This document shows, piece by piece, positions 51,996-61,113 of a DNA stretch of 64,000 bases. Numbering within the stretch: position 1 is the stretch's first letter; every line of letters begins with the position of its first letter. The notes under the pieces are model-generated. The model saw only the letters and a program-made list of their open reading frames with translations. It was not told where the DNA came from and did no database searches. This stretch comes from CAZYQW01 sp964649825 (GTDB lineage Bacteria; Planctomycetota; B15-G4; JADJEK01), in the NCBI GenBank assembly GCA_964649825.1, contig CAZYQW010000038.1, forward strand, positions 102,581 through 166,580. The letters are read 5' to 3'. Position numbers and translations under genes: made by a program.

Positions 51996-53998
51996 TCAAG
52001 TGGAGAGTGCGGGGCGAAAGCCGAGGTCGTCGTCGCGGCCGGCCGGGTGCCAGTGGGTGCGATACGCGGAGCGCGCGCTCCTCGCGGAGTGCCGGAAGCT
52101 CCCGCCGCGGCAGACACGGGACCAGGAGGCCCGATCGACCCACGCGGATCCATTCGTCGACGCACCCTGGTAGTTCGCGTGCCAGGTGTCCTCGCACCAC
52201 TCCCACACGTTCCCATGCATGTCGAGCAAGCCCCAAGGGTTCGGCTGCTTCTGGCCGACGGCTTGCAACGTGCACCCCCAGTCCCCGAGCTTCGCGGCAT
52301 CCCACTTCGTGCTCGAAGGAAGCCGCTCCGTCCCGGAGTTCTGGAAGAACCACCCGTGGTCCAGCAGATCTTCTGGGTCGTCCCCGAACGAGTACGTCGT
52401 CGTCGTTCCGGCGCGACACGCGGACTCCCACTCCGCCTCGCTCGGGAGTCGCAGCCCCGCCCACTCGCAGAATGCCCTCGCATCGTGCCACGACACCCCG
52501 ACGACGGGTTGGTCGGGCTGATTGAGGCGCCGATCGCTCCAGTGTGCCGGCCGCGGTGCGTTCGGGTTCGCCGCGAGGAGCCGCGCGTACTGAGCGTTGG
52601 TGACGGGATGTCTCGCGAGCCAGAACGGGGAGACGTCGACCGGGTGCACCGGTTTCTCATCCGCCGTGACGTCCTCGCTCCCCATCCGGAAGCGCCCCCC
52701 GGGGATCGACACCATCTCGATCTCGGCCGGACCGACGACGCGAGCTTGGCCCGCGCTCGCGGCTCGCCGCGTCCCTCCGCTTCGCGTCGGGACGGGCACG
52801 CCGGCGGCCTCGGCGGCGGCGACGGCCACCGCGGGGTCCGCGTGATCGACGAGCGCTCGTGCGCGCTCCACGAGCTCGGGGGACTTCCGCTCCACGACGT
52901 TGCGAAGCGCGAACAGCAATCGCGCCGCGTCGACGTCCTTCTCCTCGAGCACGGCCAAGAACGCCGCGTCCGGATGATGGCGCGTCTCGAGCACCGCGAG
53001 CTCCAGCACGGTGCGATCGCGCCCGAACAGGTCCGCCTGCAGCACGCGCCGGAAGAACGACTCGGCGAACACGGCCGGGGCCTGGGCCAACGCGAGGAGG
53101 ATCGTCTCGTTCCACCAGCTCGATCCGATCCGCTCGGCCAGGAGCTCGGCCGCGCCGATCGCCACCGCGTGACGGCCGGCGAGGCCACCCCGCGCAGGTC
53201 GAAGCGCGCGGCGACCGCGAACGCCTGCTCGACAGCGACGTCCTCATCGCGGAACTCGGTGTCGCGGAGCTTCCGGTGCTCGAACGTGCCGAGGTCGTCG
53301 ACGTCGTCCCGCGCGAGCGAGCGGCGGATCATCGCGCGAAGCGGGACGTAGAGCGCGTCGATCGGGAGGTCGACCTGGAACTGCTCGCCGAAGCCGAGGA
53401 GGCGGACGCGGTAGAACGTCTCCTCGATGCGCTGGAGGTGGCGCGCGATCGGGTCGTCGGAGGCTGCCGCGGCCGGCCGCGGCGCATCCGAGCGCTCGCG
53501 CTCGCGGAGACGGGCACCGGCGAGATCGAGCGCTTGCGAGACCTCGAGCTCGACGGATCGCTCGTCCGTGAACGTCGCGGCGGCGCGGTCTCCCAGGACT
53601 GCCTTGAACCGCTTCAGCCTCTCGCCCGCGAGCGGGTCGGAGAGCGCCTCGAAGAGCTCGGGCGACCACGGATGCTTCGGGTCGACGAACATCGGCAGCA
53701 CCTCGAGCCCCGCGTCCCAGGCCTCCTCGACCTCGTGCCAGACGAAGCTCTTCTCGCCGTCGCCGCCCTGCTTCTGCGTCGGGATCGAGCCGTATCGATG
53801 CGCGATCAGAACGACGAGGACGTCGCAGCTTCGGACCTTCTCGCGGCACTGCGCGAGGCTCGGCCGTCCCGACGCCGGCCAGTACGAGTGATCGACCGCG
53901 ACCCACTCCTTCGCGCCGACGGCGTGCGCAGCGGCATTCGCGTGCGCGGCGAGATCGACTCCCGTGTACGAGATGAAGACGCGTCGTGACCGGGGCAT
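51996..53998 (-). pseudogene. DUF4062-FGE protein, frameshifted, with DGR-type variable C-terminus
   Basis: Read with one frameshift near 53190. N-terminal DUF4062 domain (RVFISYTGVDLAAHANAAAH, CREKVRSCDVLVVLIAHRYG-SIP), a basic linker, a region with YVPLRA that normally precedes a NACHT NTPase, then directly a post-NACHT-like helical segment (SSWWNETILLALAQAP) and an FGE/C-type-lectin-like domain (VSIPGGRFRMGSEDV, NPWGLLDMHGNVWEWCEDTW, GFRPA). No Walker A or B is found, so the NTPase core appears lost. At the break frame 1 reads FDLRGV and frame 2 LAGRHAVAIGAAELL; loss of one G in a GGG run would explain it. ATG 53998 has GGGAGAGG upstream. Confidence 0.6.
52008..52145 (-). other. Candidate DGR variable repeat VR2 in the DUF4062-FGE gene
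   Basis: 138 bases (from 52145 down to 52008) paired with VR1. Its protein reads GGSFRHSARSARSAYR, then THWHPAGRDDD and GFRPA, matching the FGE variable-protein pattern in which Asn codons of a template (as in RSANRNNNNP-type phrases) become variable. Differences from VR1 fall at first and second codon positions. Downstream 3' flanks of the two genes share only short TTCAC and TCTTCACC phrases. Confidence 0.65.
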
Positions 53999-54104
53999 CG
54001 CCCTCTCCCCAACCTTCGAGTCGGGCGCGTCGTCCATCGGCGCTCCCGCGCGGGACATTGTCGCGGTCCGGGTCGCGCGGCGCAACCGCCCGCGAGACGA
54101 CGAC

Positions 54105-54143
54105 GGGGCAGGGACACGGACGTCCTGCCCGTGCCCCTGCCCC
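54105..54143 (-). terminator. Strong hairpin after the exported-protein gene
   Basis: 15-base arms (54105-54119 and 54129-54143) pairing at 14 of 15 positions with a 9-base loop, 39 bases beyond the stop at 54182 in the direction of transcription. Probable terminator; it also marks the right edge of the accessory island. Confidence 0.55.
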
Positions 54144-54181
54144 TGCTTCGTGCTCGCCTCTGCTTCGTGCCCGAAGGGTCG

Positions 54182-55579
54182 TCAGATGAACTGCAGCGCC
54201 GCGGGCACCGACGCCTTCAGGGTCGTCACGTCGATCGCCTGGATCGTTACGTTCACCCCCGGCAGGACCGCCAACGGTGGGATGAGGAACGAGACCGCCC
54301 CGTAGCCGAGCGCGTCGGTCGGGACGGCGATCACCGGCGCGAACGCGACGCCGGTGAAGAACTCGTTCGTGACGAACCCGTACGGCAGCGACGCCACGAA
54401 CCCGCCCGGCGTGGACGGTCCGACGGCGACGAAGAGATGTGCGAAGGAGTTCGGCGTCATGCTCGCGAGCTCGAACTCGTGCCACGACGTGTCGGTCGAG
54501 GTGGCGGTGTGGAGATCGACCGGGTAGTTCTCGACGACCGGCACCTCTCCCGGGACCAACGGGATCAAGGCGATCCCCTCGAGGCCGAAGATGCCGGTGC
54601 TGCCGGGCAGGACCCCGATCTGCGTCCCCTGCGTGGCGACCTGGCTCGCCATCGGAATGCCGTTGATCGTCGCGATCTCGCCCCCGTTCCGCGTGCTGAT
54701 GATGCCGCCGTCGTTCGAGAAGCCGGTCCACGCGAACAACAGGTTCGGGACGGTCGCGGCCGATGAGGTCGGCGTCCACGTGCCACCGTTCGGGTCGATC
54801 TCGAGCGCGGAGAGGTCGGTGAAGCTGGTCGCGCTCAGCGTCCCGCCGACCGAGGTGCGGAACCCGCTGTTCGTGATGAGCGCGTCGAAGTCGGTCTTGT
54901 TCGCCACCACGACCGCGGAGCTCGCGGTGATCGTCGTGATCAACCCGTCCACGTCGTACGCGATCGACATCGCGGGGATGTGGATCAGGTCCTCATCGGT
55001 GTACGGCGCCACGTCGAGCGAGATGGAGAGGTAGAGGTCGCCCGCCGCGGTCTGGCAGAGCGCGTTCAGGTCGACGCTCGCGCTGACCACGCCGAGGGCG
55101 GTGCGAAGCTGCGCCTCGGTCATGAACACCTCGATCCCTCCGTTGGCGTAGCGGAAGACGTCGCCGTCCTCGAACCCGCTCGCCATGTCGGCGTCGCCCT
55201 CCTTGCTGATGAAGACGTCGCGCGGGTTGAACGGCGCGGCGATCGGGACCGCGTTCCGCACGAACAGGCAGTCGATGTCGCCGCCCGGCGAACCCTCCGA
55301 CGCGTCCGCGTAGCGGCCGTCGGCGTCGGCGTCTCCGAGGTAGGCCCACTGCGCCGAGCGCGGCAGGAACGGCCGCGCGGAGTAGAACCCGGTCCCGGGC
55401 GTGACCGACGCGACCTCCTCCTCACCGATCCGGCCGACCTCGACGTGGCCGTTGCCGTTGTCGAGGGTGACCTCGTCGCTGTCGAGGCAGAAGAGGAGAG
55501 TGTGGTTCTGCGCGAGCGCCGCGCTCGGTGTCGCGATCGCGGCCAGAACCGCGAGCCGCACGAGTTTCCGCTGGATCAT
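54182..55579 (-). CDS. Exported beta-rich protein of unknown function
   Basis: A 465-residue protein with a signal peptide (LVRLAVLAAIATPSAALA). The body is rich in short beta phrases and Asp-containing turns (GDADADGRYADASEG) without a recognised fold. The end (VSFLIPPLAVLPGVNVTIQA) resembles the C-termini of the other exported proteins in this window. ATG 55579 is chosen over 55594 because the GGGAGG ribosome binding site lies between them. Probably secreted or on the cell surface. Confidence 0.7.
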   Translation of the reverse strand: MIQRKLVRLAVLAAIATPSAALAQNHTLLFCLDSDEVTLDNGNGHVEVGRIGEEEVASVTPGTGFYSARPFLPRSAQWAYLGDADADGRYADASEGSPGGDIDCLFVRNAVPIAAPFNPRDVFISKEGDADMASGFEDGDVFRYANGGIEVFMTEAQLRTALGVVSASVDLNALCQTAAGDLYLSISLDVAPYTDEDLIHIPAMSIAYDVDGLITTITASSAVVVANKTDFDALITNSGFRTSVGGTLSATSFTDLSALEIDPNGGTWTPTSSAATVPNLLFAWTGFSNDGGIISTRNGGEIATINGIPMASQVATQGTQIGVLPGSTGIFGLEGIALIPLVPGEVPVVENYPVDLHTATSTDTSWHEFELASMTPNSFAHLFVAVGPSTPGGFVASLPYGFVTNEFFTGVAFAPVIAVPTDALGYGAVSFLIPPLAVLPGVNVTIQAIDVTTLKASVPAALQFI

Positions 55580-55910
55580 GTCGTCGCCTCCCATAAAAAG
55601 GCTTGCTGCGACACGTCCCTCACTGTCCGAGCCGATAGTCTACTCCATCGCGCGAGCCGCGCCGTCGCTCCGCTCGAGTTCTCGTGAATCCGCGCGTCCA
55701 GTCGAACGACGTGCGGACGCCGACTCGCGATCCGCGCGTCGAGAGTCCGATATCTGCACCAGGACACGCTCCGAACCGACTCCTTAGGATGCACCTCGGG
55801 ATGCACCTGGCGACGAACGTGGGCCCGATGAAGATCCGAGTGAACGAGATCCTGCTTCCCCCGTCCGCGTCTTGCGTCTCCGCCGCGACGCCGGCCGAGG
55901 TACGACCTTG

Positions 55911-56513
55911 ATGCAGCCGCCGCGGATCATCGGCGGCGAGCTCCGCGGCCGCGCGATCCAGACGCCGAAGGGGCTTTCGACCCGGCCGCTCCGCACGCGC
56001 GTGCGCCGGTCGCTGTTCGACATCCTCGCCGACGAGGTGCCGGGCTCGACGTTCCTCGACCTGTTCGCGGGAGCGGGATCGGTCGGGTTCGAGGCGGCGT
56101 CGCGCGGCGCGGCGCGCGTCGTCCTCGTCGAGAACGCGCGCCCGGCGCAGACCGCGATCCATCGCTCGATCGAGACGTTCCGGCTCGCGGGCCGCGTGAT
56201 GCTCCGGCCCGCCAGCGCCGCCGCCTACGTCGCGAGCCCCGCCGACGGGCCGTTCGACCTCGTCTTCGTCGGCGCCCCGTACCGCTGCTTCACCGGCGAG
56301 GAGCGCGGCGAGCTGTACGCCGTCCTCGATCGGCTCCACGCCCTCGTCACCCCCACCGCGACCCTCGTGATCGAGTCTCCTCCCGGCGTCGAGACCCCCG
56401 CCGTCGCCGGCCTGACCCCCGTCGATTCCCGCATTTACGGCGAGACCGCCCTCCACTTTCTCGAGCCGACCTCCGACACGCCTCAAGCCGAACGATCGAC
56501 CGGTCGATCTTAG
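55911..56513 (+). CDS. rsmD: RsmD-like 16S rRNA (guanine-966-N2) methyltransferase
   Basis: A 200-residue SAM-dependent methyltransferase. RIIGGELRGR, the SAM loop FLDLFAGAGSVGFEAASRGA, VVLVENARPAQTAI and PFDLVFVGAPY match RsmD in order and spacing. However, the catalytic motif IV, DPPY in RsmD, reads GAPY here. The enzyme may use a relaxed motif, be inactive, or modify another target. ATG 55911 has GAGGT upstream at a slightly long distance. It is divergent from the exported-protein gene at 55579. Confidence 0.8.
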   Translation: MQPPRIIGGELRGRAIQTPKGLSTRPLRTRVRRSLFDILADEVPGSTFLDLFAGAGSVGFEAASRGAARVVLVENARPAQTAIHRSIETFRLAGRVMLRPASAAAYVASPADGPFDLVFVGAPYRCFTGEERGELYAVLDRLHALVTPTATLVIESPPGVETPAVAGLTPVDSRIYGETALHFLEPTSDTPQAERSTGRS

Positions 56514-56648
56514 GAGAGACTGACGAAGCGGCTCCGGTCTCGGAGCCATCACCAACCTCGCCTCGCCGCGAGGAAGGAGGTCCTCGACCGACTTCGACAC
56601 AGACCGACGCTCGAGCCCTGACGACTACACCATTGGAGACTGCACCCT

Positions 56649-56816
56649 GTGAACAGCTCGAGAATCACGGAGTCCCTGTTCGGGATCTCCGGCGCCCAGT
56701 CACGGGCGGAGAAGATCGAACGCATCAAGAAGGCTGTCCGCGAGGACACCTACATCACGGATGAGCGGCTCGAAACCGCCTTCGAGATGATCCTTCGAGA
56801 AATTCAATCCGGCTAG
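56649..56816 (+). CDS. Short FlgM-like protein
   Basis: A 55-residue frame not covered by longer genes: after MNSSRITESLFGISGA comes QSRAEKIERIKKAVREDTYI-TDERLETAFEMILREI. The second half matches the pattern of FlgM-type anti-sigma-28 factors (R-x-EKI-x-x-I-K-x-x-V-x-x-x-x-Y-x-x-D-x-x-x-x-A-x-x-M). FlgM binds the flagellar sigma factor FliA. No flagellar gene is in the window. GTG start at 56649; GGAG lies 12 bases upstream, so the start is uncertain. Confidence 0.5.
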   Translation: MNSSRITESLFGISGAQSRAEKIERIKKAVREDTYITDERLETAFEMILREIQSG

Positions 56817-56846
56817 CCAACGATGGCTGATGTAAGGAGGAAGACG

Positions 56847-57605
56847 ATGAACAAGTGGACTTGGACCCTCGCGGCACTGTTGCTCGCGCCGCCGATGGAC
56901 GCGGTCGCCCATCAAGCGATCTGCGAGACCACGCTCAACGCGGTGCGCGAGAACCCGAAGGCGTTCCTGAAGACTCGATTCGAGTTCGAGGGCCGATTCG
57001 ACAAGCTCGGGTCGATCTATCAGCCGTTCTTCACGATGTTCGATGACCACTCGTTCATCAACTTCTCGGCGTGGGACGTGCGGAACTCGCTCTCGACCCA
57101 CGATGGGTTCATGGACAACTGGCCGCTCCTGTACATGGGCCGGCGGCACGGCGCGCAGATCGAGAACCTCGTCCACTTGACGAAGTTCCAGCGCTTCCGC
57201 GCGATCGGCACGGTGCAGAGCATCTTCGGCGGCCATCCGTTCATCGAGATCACCAAGATCACGCGCCTCGACCTCGAGTACCCCCGTTCGGCGCACCGCT
57301 CGGCGGCGATGCGCGGCGAGCACACGGGCAAGCCGCCGATGCAGGCAGCCGTCGTCGAGCACGTCGGCGCCACCGAGACGATGGAGATGGCGCCGGTCGA
57401 GGTGACCGAGGTGACGGGCGCCACGACGAGCGCGGTGATCACGACGACCACCCCGACGATCGAGCCGATCGAGATGATCGAGATCGGGCCCACGATGATC
57501 GAGATCATCCCGGAGACGCGTCCGGCGACCCCGGCCGGGACGAAGGCCGCGACGACCGCGACGACCGCGACCCCGACGACGCCCACCGAGAACGACGGTG
57601 GTTGA
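56847..57605 (+). CDS. Exported protein with Thr-rich tail
   Basis: A 252-residue protein with a signal peptide (WTWTLAALLLAPPMDAVA). The first 150 residues form a compact, possibly OB-fold-like domain (FLKTRFEFEGRFDKLGSIYQ, FRAIGTVQSIFGGHPFIEIT); the rest is a low-complexity region rich in Thr, Pro, Glu and Ile (TIEPIEMIEIGPTMIEIIPE, ATTATTATPTTPT). Function unknown; periplasmic or surface. AAGGAGG lies six bases before the ATG at 56847. A rho-independent terminator follows. Confidence 0.65.
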   Translation: MNKWTWTLAALLLAPPMDAVAHQAICETTLNAVRENPKAFLKTRFEFEGRFDKLGSIYQPFFTMFDDHSFINFSAWDVRNSLSTHDGFMDNWPLLYMGRRHGAQIENLVHLTKFQRFRAIGTVQSIFGGHPFIEITKITRLDLEYPRSAHRSAAMRGEHTGKPPMQAAVVEHVGATETMEMAPVEVTEVTGATTSAVITTTTPTIEPIEMIEIGPTMIEIIPETRPATPAGTKAATTATTATPTTPTENDGG

Positions 57606-57670
57606 ACCGGGCCAGACGCAAACTCCCACAAACCGGTGAGGCCGGTACAGGCCGGTGAGTATCCTGAGGG

Positions 57671-57710
57671 CCTCCGCACCGTTTCCACGGTACGGAGGTC
57701 CGCTCGTTTT
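57671..57710 (+). terminator. Rho-independent terminator
   Basis: Arms 57671-57682 and 57687-57698 pair at 11 of 12 positions around a TTCC loop, followed by TCCGCTCGTTTT. It separates the exported-protein gene (ending 57605) from recN. Three GGCCGGT copies lie just upstream. Confidence 0.65.
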
Positions 57711-57730
57711 CCGAGAGAAGGTCGCGATCG

Positions 57731-59431
57731 ATGCTGCTCGAGCTCGAGATCGAGAACCTGGCCCTGTTCCAGACGGCCCGGGTGCCGTTCGGCCCCGGCC
57801 TGAACGCGTTGACCGGCGAGACCGGGGCGGGGAAGTCGCTCGTCCTGCGCGCGCTCGAACTGGTCCGCGGCGGCCGGCTGGAGAGCGACAAGACGCGGCG
57901 TGGCGAGACCCGGATCAGCGCGCTCTTCCGCATCGACGAGGGCGTCGACGGGCGGGCCGCCGGCCGGCTCGGCGAGCACGAGGAATCGATCTCGATCGAC
58001 GACGGCGAGCTGCTCCTGACCCGCTCGGTCGGCGCGGACGGGCGCGGCCGGTGCTACGCCAACGGGCGGCTGATCCCGTTGAACGTGCTGCGCACGATCG
58101 GCGAGCGCCTCGTCGACGTCCTCGCCCAGGGCGAGGCCCGGCGCTTCGACGACCCGGCGCGGCGGGCCGAGCTCCTGGACGCGTTCGGCGGACTGGCCGC
58201 GACGAAGCGGCGCTACGACGCCGCGCGCGAGGCCGCGCGGGCCGCGCGCGACCGGCAGCGACGGCTCGCCGACGAGGCGCACGAGCGGCGTCGACGGCAC
58301 GAGTTCCTGCTGTACCAGAAGGGCGAGATCGACGCCGTCGACCCCGCGCGGGGCGAGCACGATCGAATGCGCGACGAGCTCGCGGTCATCGACGCGGCGG
58401 ATCGGCTGCGCGAGCTGTGCGCCCGCGCGTTGGACGTGCTCTACGAGAGCGACGACGCGATCGTCGATCGGCTCGCGGCACTCGAGCGGGACGCGGCCGG
58501 CCTGTCCGAGGCGGCGGGCCAGATCCTCGCGCGCGCCCACGGAGCGCTCGCGCGGGCACGCGGCGAGATCGATGAAGCGGTCGCCGAGTATCGCGCCGCG
58601 CTCGATCGGATCGACGTAGACCCGGTGCGCCGCGAGGAAGTGGCGGAGCGGCTCGACCTGCTGCGGCGCTTGCTCGACCGGTTCGGCCCGACGGAGGACG
58701 CGTTGTTCACCGGCCGGGAGCGGGTCGAAGAGGAGCTCGACCGGCTGCGCCGCGACGAGGACGACCTGTCCGGCGCGGGTGAGGAGGTGGCGCGGACGGA
58801 CGTCGAGCTCGACGCGAGCGGCCGGGAGCTCGACGCGGCGCGCACCGAATGCGCGGCTCGTCTGGTGCGATCGATGCGCCGCACGCTGGAGGAGCTCGGC
58901 CTCGAGCACGCCCGCTTCGAGATCGATCTCGTCCCTCACGCCGACGACGACGTCCTGCGCCGCTCGCACGCATCGGGTCCGTCCGCCGTCGAGTTCCTGC
59001 TCGCCGCCAACCCCGGCCACCCGCTGCTCCCGATCGCGGAGGTGGCGAGCGGGGGCGAGTCGGCGCGGGTGTCGCTCGCGCTCCACGCCGCCCTCGGCGA
59101 CGTCCTCGACATCCCGCTCCTCGTGTTCGACGAGATCGAGTCGGGGATCGGGGCCCGGCTCGGCGAGTCGGTCGGCCGCACGCTGCGCGAGATCGCCCGC
59201 GGCCGCCAGGTCATCGCGGTGACCCATCTGCCCCAGGTGGCGGCGTACGCCGCCCACCACGTGCGGATCGCGAAGCGGACGGAGAAGGGCCGGACCGAGG
59301 CGTTCGCCGAGCGATTGACCGGCCGGGAACGCGAGGCGGAGATCGCGACGATGATGCGAGGCGCGCACGTCGACACGACCACCCGGAAGGAGGCGCGTGC
59401 CCTCCTGCACCAGGCCGGAGACGACGCATGA
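57731..59431 (+). CDS. recN: DNA repair ATPase RecN
   Basis: RecN is an SMC-like ATPase for double-strand-break repair. The 566-residue product has Walker A GETGAGKS (29-36) near the start, a long charged coiled-coil middle, and a C-terminal ABC signature (ASGGESARVSLAL) with Walker B (LLVFDEIESGIG) and the H-loop region (VIAVTHLPQVAAYA). Length is as expected (about 550). GAGAAGG precedes the ATG. It starts a three-gene run with overlapping starts (ATGA, then GTGA). Confidence 0.95.
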   Translation: MLLELEIENLALFQTARVPFGPGLNALTGETGAGKSLVLRALELVRGGRLESDKTRRGETRISALFRIDEGVDGRAAGRLGEHEESISIDDGELLLTRSVGADGRGRCYANGRLIPLNVLRTIGERLVDVLAQGEARRFDDPARRAELLDAFGGLAATKRRYDAAREAARAARDRQRRLADEAHERRRRHEFLLYQKGEIDAVDPARGEHDRMRDELAVIDAADRLRELCARALDVLYESDDAIVDRLAALERDAAGLSEAAGQILARAHGALARARGEIDEAVAEYRAALDRIDVDPVRREEVAERLDLLRRLLDRFGPTEDALFTGRERVEEELDRLRRDEDDLSGAGEEVARTDVELDASGRELDAARTECAARLVRSMRRTLEELGLEHARFEIDLVPHADDDVLRRSHASGPSAVEFLLAANPGHPLLPIAEVASGGESARVSLALHAALGDVLDIPLLVFDEIESGIGARLGESVGRTLREIARGRQVIAVTHLPQVAAYAAHHVRIAKRTEKGRTEAFAERLTGREREAEIATMMRGAHVDTTTRKEARALLHQAGDDA

Positions 59432-60282
59432 GCGGACCACGACGGCTCGACGCCGAGGCGGTCCGGCGGCCCTGGGGCGGGCTCGGCCGGCCGGAGCTCG
59501 GCCTCGCCGCGAAGGACGGCGCCCCGACCGGCGAGTGGTGGGTACCCACCGACGGCTTCCCGCTCCTCGTCAAGGTGATCGACGCGCGCGAGTTCCTCTC
59601 GGTCCAGCTCCACCCCGACGACGCGGTCGCACGAGAGATGGATCTGGCGTCGGGCAAGACCGAAGCCTGGTACGTGCTCGCCCGCGACCCGGGCGCGCGG
59701 ATCCTCCTCGGCCTGAAGGACGGGGTCGCCCCGGACGAGTTCCTCGATCGCGCCGAGCGCGGCGAGGACGTGTCGCCCCTGCTCGAGTCGCTCGAGCCCG
59801 ACGTCGGCGACGTCGTCTTCGTGCCGGCCGGCACCGTCCACGCGATCGGGGCCGGGCTCGTGATCCTCGAGACGCAGCAGGTCAGCGACACCACCTTCCG
59901 CGTGTACGACTGGAACCGCGAGCCGCGGCGCGAGCTCCACCTGGCCGAGGCGCGGCGGGCGATCCGCGCGGCGGCCGGCGCGGGTCGGGCGGACGGGGCT
60001 CCCGCGCGGGCCGGCGACGGGCACGTCGTCCGCGAGCGCCTGCGCTGCGAGAAGTTCGTGGTCGGCGACCTGACCTGCACCGCCCCGTCGACGGTCGCGT
60101 GCGCGGCCGGCCGCGCCGAGCTCTGGTTCTGCCGCGACGGCCGCGGCCGGGTCGCGGCGAACGGCGAGCACGCCGACGTCGAGCCGGGCCGGTTCGTCCT
60201 CGTCCCCGGCGCGATCGACGCGGTCACCGTGACGCCGGCGTCCGACCGTCCGCTCCATGCCGTACGGATCCACGTGCCGTGA
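59428..60282 (+). CDS. Mannose-6-phosphate isomerase, class I (ManA-like)
   Basis: A 284-residue zinc-dependent isomerase of the cupin-fold type I family, interconverting fructose-6-phosphate and mannose-6-phosphate. RPWGGLG, LSVQLHPDDAVA (zinc ligands), KTEAWYVLARDPGA, AGTVHAIG and RVYDWNR are visible in the usual order. Bacterial short forms have this length. ATG overlaps the recN stop as ATGA; the next gene overlaps as GTGA. Confidence 0.88.
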   Translation: MSGPRRLDAEAVRRPWGGLGRPELGLAAKDGAPTGEWWVPTDGFPLLVKVIDAREFLSVQLHPDDAVAREMDLASGKTEAWYVLARDPGARILLGLKDGVAPDEFLDRAERGEDVSPLLESLEPDVGDVVFVPAGTVHAIGAGLVILETQQVSDTTFRVYDWNREPRRELHLAEARRAIRAAAGAGRADGAPARAGDGHVVRERLRCEKFVVGDLTCTAPSTVACAAGRAELWFCRDGRGRVAANGEHADVEPGRFVLVPGAIDAVTVTPASDRPLHAVRIHVP

Positions 60283-61040
60283 TCGAACGTCTGCAGAAGG
60301 TCCTCGCCCGCGGCGGGCTCGGCTCGCGGCGGAGCTGCGAGGAGCTCATCGCGGCCAAGCGCGTCAAGGTGAACGGCGTCGTCGCGTCGGAGCCCGGCGT
60401 CCGCGTCGACCCCGCGGCCGACGAGGTGACGGTCGACGGCGTCCTGGTGGAGTTCGAACGACCGGTCTACGTGCTGCTCAACAAGCCGAAGGGCTTCGTC
60501 TGCACGAACCGCCCCACCCGCGGCGAGCGCTCCGCCGTCGACCTGGTCACCGATCGGGGCGGGCCGCGTCTCTTCTGCGTCGGCCGGCTCGACGAGGAGT
60601 CGAACGGCGCGTTGATCCTCAGCAACGACGGCGAGTTCTGCAACCTCGTCACCCACCCGCGCTACGGCGTGGCGAAGACGTATCGCGTCGTGGTGCACGG
60701 CAAGGTCGAAGGCGACGTCCTCGGCGAGGTCCAGCACGGGATCCACCTCTCCGAGGGGAAGACCTCGCCGGCGCGGGTGCAGGTGGTCAAGCGGACCCGC
60801 AACCTCTCGATCCTGCGAATGACGCTCCGCGAGGGGAAGAACCGGCACATTCGCCGCGTCTTCGCGCGCGTCGGCTTCCCGGTGAAGGAGATCACGCGCA
60901 TCGCGATCGGCCCGGTCCAGCTCGGGCGTCTCCCGTCCGGCTCGTACCGTCTGCTCTCCGCCGAGGAGGTCCGCGACCTGACCGCCGCCGCGTCGAGGCC
61001 GACCGAACCGGAGCGCCGCCGCGGCCCGCGACGCCGCTGA
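60279..61040 (+). CDS. 23S/16S rRNA pseudouridine synthase, RluB/RsuA family
   Basis: A 253-residue enzyme. An N-terminal S4 RNA-binding domain (MIERLQKVLARGGLGSRRSC) is followed by the RsuA-family pseudouridine synthase domain with catalytic Asp105 in GRLDEESNGALIL, plus VLLNKPKGFVCT and EGKNRHIRRVFARVGFPV. RluB (U2605 of 23S rRNA) is the likelier subtype from the start ERLQKVLARGGLGSRR; RluE/RluF or RsuA cannot be excluded. GTG at 60279 overlaps the isomerase stop. Confidence 0.88.
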   Translation: MIERLQKVLARGGLGSRRSCEELIAAKRVKVNGVVASEPGVRVDPAADEVTVDGVLVEFERPVYVLLNKPKGFVCTNRPTRGERSAVDLVTDRGGPRLFCVGRLDEESNGALILSNDGEFCNLVTHPRYGVAKTYRVVVHGKVEGDVLGEVQHGIHLSEGKTSPARVQVVKRTRNLSILRMTLREGKNRHIRRVFARVGFPVKEITRIAIGPVQLGRLPSGSYRLLSAEEVRDLTAAASRPTEPERRRGPRRR

Positions 61041-61113
61041 CGATCCCGGCGGCGTCACGTCGCCGGCCTCGTCCGCCTCGGCGACGGGGAGCGACGGCGC
61101 CCGTATCGGCGGT

